5,439 nt of DNA from Lachnospiraceae bacterium UBA7188 (GTDB lineage: Bacteria > Bacillota > Clostridia > Lachnospirales > Lachnospiraceae). The notes under the pieces are model-generated. The model did not search any database, had not been told where the DNA came from, and saw nothing but the letters and a program-made list of their open reading frames with translations. Location: positions 1 to 5,439 of the forward strand of contig DKVC01000231.1 in the NCBI GenBank assembly GCA_002490995.1. Reading direction: 5' to 3'. Shown in pieces: positions 1 through 5,439 of the stretch; positions within the stretch are counted from its first letter, which is position 1, and each line of letters begins with the position of its first letter. The position numbers and the translations under genes are program-made.

Positions 1-186
1 CTGGTGGCGGTGGCGAACCGGTTGGGCGTCACGGTGGATTACCTGCTCTCGGATTCCATCGCTGCCAAAGACGATGCCGAATATCTGATATTGCGGCAGC
101 TGTTGAATGGCAGGACGAAGGATGAGAGGGCGCTGGCAGTCAATATGGTGAAGCTCATGTTTGGCTATCTGGATACAAAACTTTGA
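1..186 (+). CDS. XRE-family helix-turn-helix regulator, C-terminal fragment (5' truncated)
   Basis: This is the end of a small DNA-binding regulator whose start lies left of the window. The frame is open from base 1, and the GTG at 4-6 is an internal valine, so no start is assigned. The first residues (LVAVANRLGVTVDYLLSD) match the end of the HTH_XRE (Cro/C1) domain, where the last helix usually reads like 'lakaLgVsvdyLL'. The remaining 40 or so residues are a charged helical tail (AEYLILRQLL, then ALAVNMVKLMFGYLD) of the kind that often mediates dimerisation or ligand sensing in these regulators. The recognition helix is not in view, so the target cannot be guessed. The gene converges on the AAA+ gene, with 45 bp between the stop codons and no clear terminator between them. 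The XRE assignment is good. Any role in regulating the neighbours is unproven. Confidence 0.75.
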   Translation: MVAVANRLGVTVDYLLSDSIAAKDDAEYLILRQLLNGRTKDERALAVNMVKLMFGYLDTKL

Positions 187-231
187 TTCCCGGCGCTGCT
201 TTCGGCCATTCCGCACAGCAGGAAGCCTCCG

Positions 232-2160
232 CTAGCAGCGGAAGCCTATGGATACAGGCTTTTTTGCCTCCTGTGTCTCCGGTATGGCCTGCATGTTATC
301 CGGAAGGGCGAAATCCACATCCGCAAGCGTAAAATCCTTTTCCACGCCTTCCATGCTTTCCGTCCCTTCCCCATAGACCCTTAACGCATAGCTGAGGATG
401 GCGTTTTCCACCAGATTCCGGCAGAACCGCCCGTTCCCCATATCGGAATGCCGTTTTGCCGCTTCGCAGAGGGATGCCAACTTTTCCATCGCCTGGGGGC
501 AGATGGAAAAACCCCGTTTCCGCGCCTCCAATCCGGCGATCTGTACCATCTCGTCGGCGGAGTAGTCGGTGAAGCTGATGCGGAAAGGAACGCGCGACCT
601 TAAGCCCGGATTTTTGGAAAAGAATGTTTCCATTTCCTCCGGGTAGCCGGCGAAGACCACGATTGTGTCATTTCGGTTGTTCTCCATCTCCTGTACAATG
701 GTGTTGATTGCCTCATAGCCGAAGTCTCTCGGGGAGTCCGATGCAAGGGAATAGGCCTCATCGATGAAGAGAAGCTTCCCCCTTGCTCTCTCGAACACCG
801 ACTTCACATTAATGGCGGTCTGTCCGATATAGCCCGCTACCAGATCCGCCCGCCCTGTCTCTACGATCTGGCTGCTGGAAAGGATTCCGATCTCCTTGAA
901 GATTCCGGCCAGAATCCTGGCCACGGTGGTCTTCGCCGTGCCGGGGTTCCCCACGAACTCCATATTGAGCGCCACCGGGACGGAAGCTTTGCCCAGCGCC
1001 TCCATATCCTTCTTCATCCTGGCGAATGCCGCTATCTTCCTGACCTGCTCTTTCACGTCCTTCAAGCCGATCAGTTCATGCAGCAGCTCCGAAGAGCTGG
1101 GCGGCTCCTGTTCGCCCTGGAGGGTCAGGCCCATTGACGCAAGTTTCTGTATGATCTCCTCCTGGCTTTTCCGGGCAAGGTTGCGGACTTTCGTGAGATC
1201 CTCCCGGCTCATTTTTCGGAGTTCTCCAACGGTATTGATTCCGGAACGCCTCAGGCAATTATAGGTGCGCACGCTCAGTTCCAGCTCATCAAGGCTAAGC
1301 TCGTCAAGCGCTGCCTCCCTGTCGGCATCTTTTAAGGATTCCTTCTCATTGCCGTTTTCCCTGTCAGCTTCAGGGTCGCCGTTGTCGTCGATATCATCCT
1401 GACAGCCATCGTCATAATCATAATCATCGATGTCATCATAACAGTACTGATAAGCAGACTCCTCTTCCTGTCTTTTTCCAGAATGATCAAGGATAAAAGC
1501 CTCAAGCAGGCCCACCATACTTTCCATCAGGTACTTTGCCGAAAGCCTGCAATCTGTATCTGGATCTGTCATAGTCTCATCCACCGCCTCGGTATCCGGA
1601 AATGCGAGGGAGAGCATTGTGCGCATCCTCAGGGTCATCTCTTCCGCCAAGCTGAACAGTATCATACCCCGGCCGTCATGACCGGTTTCTGTCATGATTC
1701 TGATGGCAGCCCCGGCCTCCTTCATAGCCTTGACGACATCCTCGAAATACGCCGCATTCTCAGAGGATATGTACTGCTCTCTGAAGGACTGAATTTCATC
1801 GGAAATCCCCGGCGTATACCGCAGTACATATACCCTGCGGGAATCCTTATGAAGATCTTCAAAGGAATCCAGCTCCTTCGCTTCGGCATCTGCACATTTC
1901 TGAAAAATCCAGCCAAAATCTTTCGATGTCATCCCGAGACCATCGCTTGAGAAGGCAAATGCATGGACATTTCCTTCTTTGTCAGCGCTCATCTGCCATC
2001 CGAGGAACCCGTTGCCCGGAAGCAGTGACGCTGTCTGTATGAACCTCCCGATTGCCCCGGAAGCCCTTTCCGATACATAATATCCATTGCGGCCGGATGC
2101 GGTCAGAGATGTGATATTTGCGATTCTTTTGTCTTCCAGTTTCATTTTACAGTTTGACAT
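232..2160 (-). CDS. AAA+ ATPase of CbxX/CfxQ (SpoVK-like) type with an internal RNA polymerase alpha-CTD-like domain
   Basis: This encodes a probable 642-residue cytosolic ATP-driven remodelling protein. Residues 1-227 form an N-terminal domain I do not recognise. Residues 230-282 are an acidic, low-complexity linker rich in Asp and Glu. Residues 285-347 match the RNA polymerase alpha C-terminal domain (LELSVRTYNCLRRSGINTV, then KVRNLARKSQEE). Residues 359-617 are the AAA+ module: Walker A GNPGTAKTT at 404-412, a pore-loop-like AGYIGQT at 442-448, Walker B LLFIDEA at 463-469, AGYPEEM near sensor 1, arginine-finger candidates R521 and R523 in NPGLRSR, and sensor-2 GNGR at 575-578. These are the usual CbxX/CfxQ signatures, and all catalytic positions look intact. 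The family forms hexameric rings that remodel protein partners, such as Rubisco for CbbX; the partner here is unknown. An in-frame ATG at 2199 would add 13 residues but lacks a Shine-Dalgarno, whereas the ATG at 2160 has AGAGGAGG 8 nt upstream. The AAA+ and alpha-CTD calls are firm; the function is open. Confidence 0.9.
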   Translation of the reverse strand: MSNCKMKLEDKRIANITSLTASGRNGYYVSERASGAIGRFIQTASLLPGNGFLGWQMSADKEGNVHAFAFSSDGLGMTSKDFGWIFQKCADAEAKELDSFEDLHKDSRRVYVLRYTPGISDEIQSFREQYISSENAAYFEDVVKAMKEAGAAIRIMTETGHDGRGMILFSLAEEMTLRMRTMLSLAFPDTEAVDETMTDPDTDCRLSAKYLMESMVGLLEAFILDHSGKRQEEESAYQYCYDDIDDYDYDDGCQDDIDDNGDPEADRENGNEKESLKDADREAALDELSLDELELSVRTYNCLRRSGINTVGELRKMSREDLTKVRNLARKSQEEIIQKLASMGLTLQGEQEPPSSSELLHELIGLKDVKEQVRKIAAFARMKKDMEALGKASVPVALNMEFVGNPGTAKTTVARILAGIFKEIGILSSSQIVETGRADLVAGYIGQTAINVKSVFERARGKLLFIDEAYSLASDSPRDFGYEAINTIVQEMENNRNDTIVVFAGYPEEMETFFSKNPGLRSRVPFRISFTDYSADEMVQIAGLEARKRGFSICPQAMEKLASLCEAAKRHSDMGNGRFCRNLVENAILSYALRVYGEGTESMEGVEKDFTLADVDFALPDNMQAIPETQEAKKPVSIGFRC

Positions 2161-2168
2161 AAGCTGTG

Positions 2169-2176
2169 CCTCCTCT
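2169..2176 (-). promoter_or_regulatory. Ribosome binding site that sets the AAA+ gene start
   Basis: On the minus strand AGAGGAGG lies 8 nt before the ATG at 2160, an ideal Shine-Dalgarno position. The alternative upstream ATG at 2199 is preceded by CCGACAATTCCTAA, with no purine-rich match. This favours the 642-residue product over the 655-residue one. Confidence 0.85.
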
Positions 2177-2214
2177 TTATATACTCGTGAATCATTCATT
2201 TAGGAATTGTCGGA

Positions 2215-2290
2215 AAATAACCGCTACAATTTGTTTAGGGAAAAACCCAGAAATACAATAAAAATTGCTGCAAACTTGTAGCGGTTATTT
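2215..2290. repeat. Perfect 15-bp inverted repeat around an AT-rich 45-bp centre
   Basis: AAATAACCGCTACAA at 2215-2229 is the exact reverse complement of TTGTAGCGGTTATTT at 2276-2290. If C2275 is allowed as a single-base bulge, pairing extends four more base pairs inward (TTTG 2230-2233 with CAAA 2271-2274), leaving a 37-nt loop. The loop contains a small GGG-AAAAA-CCC dyad at 2238-2248. The element fills the gap between the solute-binding protein gene and the AAA+ gene, upstream of the latter. Possible roles are an operator bound by a dimeric or looping regulator, a hairpin ending or protecting the binding-protein transcript, a site pair for a recombinase, or the ends of a tiny mobile relic. 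The loop is long for a normal rho-independent terminator, and no target-site duplication flanks the arms. The repeat itself is certain; its role is not. Confidence 0.85.
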
Positions 2291-2320
2291 GTAGACACTT
2301 CCTTATTCAGGCAAAACCGG

Positions 2321-4477
2321 CTATTTTATGGCATTCTCATTCATATACAGCCGTACCCGGTTTTCCATCACCTGAACCACCTCTTCCACGCTCTTCATCC
2401 CGTTAAAGTAGTCCTCCGCTTCGTCCAGGATAATATCCAGGATTGGTTCCGTGCGCACCGGCAGCGGCCTGGTCTCCTCCGCCATTTGGGTATAGGCTTC
2501 CACCCATTCCCCGTTCACGTCCTCCAGGGGAAACTCACGGTATTCCGACACATATTTTCCATCGACATAATTGGTGTAGGGAACCCGCAGGGTTGTCATT
2601 CCGCCTCCGCCCCCGGCTTTCTTCAACTCCGTTTCTATTTTATTCTGGAAGGTCTTTCTGTGGACAGGAAGTTCATTGTAACCCGGACCCGTCAGCCACT
2701 GCTGCCCCTCTTCTCCCAGAAGGAATGCAATAAATTCCCATGCCCCCTGCTTCCGGCTGGAATTGGCATTGATAGACAGAATCTGAGTCGTCGTGTTCTG
2801 CCTCGGATAGCAGCCGTCATCAAACAGGATGCCCACCTGTACTTTCCCCATCTGCTCCATCAGCGAAGGAGGCAGGAAGCTGAACAAATCCTCACCGTAC
2901 ACATCCTCTGCAAGGACCGGGTAGTCCTGATACTCGTCATAGGCATACCGCTTAGCCACTTCCAGCATCTTCGCAAACAGCTCCCCGCTGAAATCACAGT
3001 TGCCCTGCTCCCAGTCAACCATCCCCCACAGGTCTTCGGAGCCTTCCAGGAACATGTTGAGTATCGCCCCGGAACCATAGTACTGCATGTACATCGCCCT
3101 GTCCTCGTAGGCATACAGCGCGTCAACCAATGTCCCGATATCCGGCTCCCCGGCGCCATTCCCCAGAACAGAGACATCCATCATGTAACGGATCGTCGAC
3201 ACCGTTACATTGATCCCGTATATCTCCTCATCCCTGCGCCAGGTGCTGAATGCAATGGGGAAATAATCCTCCTCCTTTATGCCGGAGGCTGCCATGTAAG
3301 GCGCCAGGTCTTCAAACCCGCCCTTGTCCAGCATCCCCTGGATGGAATCCGACAGGATTTCACCGTAAAGCAGATCCGGGCCTTTGCCTGCCGCTATCTG
3401 TACGCTGGTCTGGGTCGTGAAATCATCCAGGTCGTCTTCCGCTGCCTCCAATGTGATAAAATAGGTATCATTGCTCCTGTTAAAAGCGGCAACGGCATCT
3501 TTAATCCACAAATTATTAAAGTGAAATCCCCGCATTACCACCGGGATCTTATCCACCTGCTTCCAGGCCAGCGTCTCTTTCATCCCTTCGTCATCGACGG
3601 TATGCCACAACAGCTCCGCCCCGCCGTCCTCCGTGACCCGGACATCTCTGACCCATCCCTTAAGCTTACCGGTGTCTATTCCATAGGTAGTGCCCAGGAA
3701 ATCCATGATATAGTTCCTGGTCCCATCCTGCATGCTGACTTCCGCGACTCCTTCACGGGAATTCAATATCAGCAGGCTTTCCGCCCCTGCCCCGACATAG
3801 TCTCCCCATTCTGCCTTGACCTGGGAAAGCTCCCTGACTGTCCCCGTGGCCTGATCCAGTTCCCCCAGCCGCGGCTTACTGTTAACATAATCCAGATTGT
3901 CCCGCTGCAGCACGATCACTTCGCCCCCGGCCAGCTGACAGATGTCGTATATTGCCAGATCCAGTTGCACCGTATACAGCACATTTCCCTGGGTGTCACG
4001 TTTCGTCAGAGAACAGCCGCTTGCTTTAGAATCCCTGGCGATGCAGTACATGCTCCCGTCCTGGACCATGTACCACTCGTTCAGGTTGTGGTGTATGTTT
4101 GTGTCATACGCTACATCCGGCAAATCCTCGTACAGAAGCTCGCTGCTTCCGTCTGCCCTGTCCAGATAGATATCCATAGCCCCCGTCACACCCACACCGC
4201 GCAGCTGTATCGCTTCTCCCTGGAAAAACTGAATTCCCAGAATATAGCCCTCTTTCCACGGGAAAAGGACCTCCTCTGCGGAGCTGAGCTCTCTCATGTC
4301 ACCCCTGCTGTCCGGCTCCGCCTGCACTGTGGATGCTTCCGTCTCTTCGGAGCCCCCTCCGCTGTCCCCCGCAGGATTCCCTTCTTCTTTTCCGCTGCAT
4401 CCCGCCAGGCACATGCAGCCAAGCATCGACAGGAAGAAAAGCATCTTCCTTGTAAAAGTAGAAATACCTTTTTTCAT
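2321..4477 (-). CDS. Extracellular solute-binding lipoprotein, family-1 (sugar ABC transporter type), with a large N-terminal extension
   Basis: This 718-residue protein is probably anchored to the outer face of the membrane and captures a small ligand, likely a sugar or oligosaccharide, for an ABC importer. Residues 1-27 are a lipoprotein signal: basic MKKGISTFTRK, a hydrophobic core, then lipobox LAGC with Cys27 as the lipidation site. A Gly/Ser/Glu-rich tether follows to about 60. Residues 65-305 look beta-strand rich and are unrecognised. Residues 310-620 resemble the family-1 binding fold, with AAFNRSN, AAGKGPDLLYG (363-372), DEEIYGINVTVSTIRYMMD and RKQGAWEFIAFLLGEEGQQWL (575-595). Five glycines at 622-626 precede a C-terminal helical tail ending in the ENRVRLYMNE motif common in clostridial members. 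Typical family-1 proteins have about 400-450 residues, so the N-terminal region is extra. The ATG at 4477 has AAAGGAGG 5 nt upstream. It lies 35 bp after a related gene; no permease is in view. Binding-protein class is fairly sure; the ligand is unknown. Confidence 0.85.
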   Translation of the reverse strand: MKKGISTFTRKMLFFLSMLGCMCLAGCSGKEEGNPAGDSGGGSEETEASTVQAEPDSRGDMRELSSAEEVLFPWKEGYILGIQFFQGEAIQLRGVGVTGAMDIYLDRADGSSELLYEDLPDVAYDTNIHHNLNEWYMVQDGSMYCIARDSKASGCSLTKRDTQGNVLYTVQLDLAIYDICQLAGGEVIVLQRDNLDYVNSKPRLGELDQATGTVRELSQVKAEWGDYVGAGAESLLILNSREGVAEVSMQDGTRNYIMDFLGTTYGIDTGKLKGWVRDVRVTEDGGAELLWHTVDDEGMKETLAWKQVDKIPVVMRGFHFNNLWIKDAVAAFNRSNDTYFITLEAAEDDLDDFTTQTSVQIAAGKGPDLLYGEILSDSIQGMLDKGGFEDLAPYMAASGIKEEDYFPIAFSTWRRDEEIYGINVTVSTIRYMMDVSVLGNGAGEPDIGTLVDALYAYEDRAMYMQYYGSGAILNMFLEGSEDLWGMVDWEQGNCDFSGELFAKMLEVAKRYAYDEYQDYPVLAEDVYGEDLFSFLPPSLMEQMGKVQVGILFDDGCYPRQNTTTQILSINANSSRKQGAWEFIAFLLGEEGQQWLTGPGYNELPVHRKTFQNKIETELKKAGGGGGMTTLRVPYTNYVDGKYVSEYREFPLEDVNGEWVEAYTQMAEETRPLPVRTEPILDIILDEAEDYFNGMKSVEEVVQVMENRVRLYMNENAIK

Positions 4478-4482
4478 ATGAT

Positions 4483-4490
4483 CCTCCTTT
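4483..4490 (-). promoter_or_regulatory. Ribosome binding site of the 718-residue binding protein
   Basis: On the minus strand AAAGGAGG is followed by ATCAT and then the ATG at 4477, next to the lipoprotein signal sequence. It lies in the 35-bp gap between the two binding-protein genes, so the second gene can be translated independently from a shared transcript. Confidence 0.85.
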
Positions 4491-4512
4491 CACAGTGAAT
4501 AAATCCTCTTCC

Positions 4513-5439
4513 TCAGTTCATCTCCCCCAGGTACAGCCCTACCCGGTTCTCCAGATGGTCGATGAGCATATCCTCCGTAATGCTGCCTTCAAGATACAGA
4601 TCCAGCTCTTCAAACACGATATCCCTCAGTTCAAAGGAAGGGAAACTTTTCTCCGGCTTTGCACTGTCAATCAGCTCCAACAGTGTCGCCCTGTCCCGTT
4701 CTATATCCATATTGTTCTTCATATCGATCTCACCGAAGAAGGGCAGGGAAGTAATTGTCGGCATGGAAGCAATCTGTTCCTCCAGCACATCCCTGCGCAC
4801 ACTTAAGTTATAGCTCCATTTCGCATCCTTTATTGCCCGGATATGCGCGTCACGGGAAAGATACAGGGCAAGAAAGGCGGCGGCAGCCTCTTTTTCCTCC
4901 TTTGCGGCTGACTTACGGATTGACAGCATTCCGGAAGCCCATATTTCGTGTATGCTGCCATCCTTTGCAGGTAATCCGATGTAATGGACATCCTCCCCGT
5001 ATATCTTTCGGTATGCGGCTATCTCTTCCGGCCTTTGGACAGTCAATATATTACATAATGTCTTCCCCTCCAGCAGGGAATCGCCCGGCAATACCCCTTC
5101 CTCACTGCGGCAGTACTTCCTTATCAGTTCCAGAATCTGACGGAACCTGTCGCCGTCAAAATGCAGCTCTCCCGTTTCCTCGTCCGCGCTTATAAAATAG
5201 CAGTCCTCCAGTCCGTGATTCAGCAAAGAAAGGAGCAGAACCGCCCCGTATCCGCTGTCATAATAATCACAGATTGCTTCCAGCCCGGGCGTATCCTGGG
5301 CGCGCTGCATAAAGGTATCAAAATCCCAGTCCTCAAGATCCGGATCCCCCGCAACCACCGTCTTCAGACAAAAGTCCCTCACGATCCCATACTGGGTTCC
5401 ATTGATCTTCCCCAGCTCCATGACATTGGGATACAGCTC
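4513..5439 (-). CDS. Extracellular solute-binding protein, C-terminal part (5' truncated by the window edge), paralogue of the downstream gene
   Basis: This is the last 308 codons of a second binding protein. The frame stays open to base 5439 (ELYPNV precedes the Met at 5421), and that Met has no Shine-Dalgarno, so it is internal. Any signal peptide lies outside the window. Numbering from that Met, several blocks line up with the downstream protein: NGTQYGIV (7-14) with EEIYGINV, ELHFDGDRFRQILELIRKY (85-103) with CDFSGELFAKMLEVAKRY, SGMLSIRKSAAKEEKEAAAAF (163-183) with LSINANSSRKQGAWEF, NLSVRRDVLEEQI (205-217) with ELPVHRKTFQNKI, and a final ENRVGLYL with ENRVRLYM. The two genes therefore look like an old tandem duplication with strong divergence, in one operon and 35 bp apart. 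The protein would act outside the cell in ligand capture; the substrate cannot be read from the sequence. Confidence 0.8.
   Translation of the reverse strand, partial: ELYPNVMELGKINGTQYGIVRDFCLKTVVAGDPDLEDWDFDTFMQRAQDTPGLEAICDYYDSGYGAVLLLSLLNHGLEDCYFISADEETGELHFDGDRFRQILELIRKYCRSEEGVLPGDSLLEGKTLCNILTVQRPEEIAAYRKIYGEDVHYIGLPAKDGSIHEIWASGMLSIRKSAAKEEKEAAAAFLALYLSRDAHIRAIKDAKWSYNLSVRRDVLEEQIASMPTITSLPFFGEIDMKNNMDIERDRATLLELIDSAKPEKSFPSFELRDIVFEELDLYLEGSITEDMLIDHLENRVGLYLGEMN

Noticed and set aside
228..242. Small hairpin TCCGCT-AGC-AGCGGA overlapping the AAA+ stop codon
   Set aside because: The stem is only 6 bp and neither strand has a T-run after it, so it does not qualify as a rho-independent terminator for either convergent gene.
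896..1950. Plus-strand open frames of 122 and 155 codons inside the AAA+ gene
   Set aside because: They are antisense to the conserved AAA+ and N-terminal coding sequence, have no convincing domain, and look like shadow frames.
2178..2183. TATATA on the minus strand as a -10 box for the AAA+ gene
   Set aside because: It sits immediately before the Shine-Dalgarno, so transcription would start inside or after the ribosome binding site. The -35 candidate 17 bp upstream (TTCCTA) is also poor.
2160..2199. Start of the AAA+ gene at the upstream ATG (2199)
   Set aside because: No Shine-Dalgarno precedes it, while the ATG at 2160 has an excellent one. The 13 extra codons overlap what looks like the leader.
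2215..2290. The inverted repeat as a miniature transposable element
   Set aside because: The 76-bp span is very short, and the bases flanking the arms (CGGAA on the left, GTAGA on the right) show no target-site duplication. With only one copy in view there is no support for mobility.
2486..4498. A 670-codon open frame on the plus strand, opposite the binding-protein gene
   Set aside because: It lies entirely antisense to a gene with a clear signal peptide, lipobox and binding-fold motifs. The product is rich in His, Pro, Arg and Cys without recognisable domains, and it appears to exist because the opposite strand is GC-rich and free of stops in that frame.

Overview
The window is about 5.4 kb of moderately GC-rich DNA with strong AGGAGG-type Shine-Dalgarno sites and Firmicute-style lipoprotein and regulator sequences. 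The residues of an embedded RNA polymerase alpha C-terminal domain look close to clostridial RpoA. Together these suggest a gut-type Clostridia genome, probably Lachnospiraceae. That assignment is inference from sequence style, not from a marker gene.

Layout, left to right. Positions 1-186 (+) hold the last 61 codons of an XRE-type helix-turn-helix regulator whose start lies outside the window. After a 45-bp gap, a convergent gene on the minus strand (232-2160) encodes a 642-residue AAA+ ATPase of the CbxX/CfxQ (SpoVK-like) type. Its ATPase domain is preceded by an unrecognised N-terminal domain, a very acidic linker and an almost canonical alpha-CTD. A 160-bp intergenic stretch (2161-2320) follows, carrying a perfect 15-bp inverted repeat around a 45-bp AT-rich centre. 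The rest is a minus-strand pair of related extracellular solute-binding protein genes. The downstream one (2321-4477) is a complete 718-residue lipoprotein with a large extra N-terminal region. The upstream one (4513-5439) is cut by the window edge. They are 35 bp apart and probably co-transcribed.

How they fit together. The two binding proteins look like diverged tandem copies of family-1 (sugar-type) ABC binding proteins. No permease, ATPase or sensor partner is visible here, so their ligand and transporter are unknown. The AAA+ gene has its own ribosome binding site and is separated from them by the inverted repeat, so a functional link is not shown. The most unusual item is the alpha-CTD/AAA+ fusion, which suggests a remodelling ATPase that could be directed to DNA or to the transcription machinery. 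No RNA gene, insertion sequence or CRISPR array is seen, and no rho-independent terminator or promoter could be called with confidence. No gene-free stretch exceeds 300 bases.
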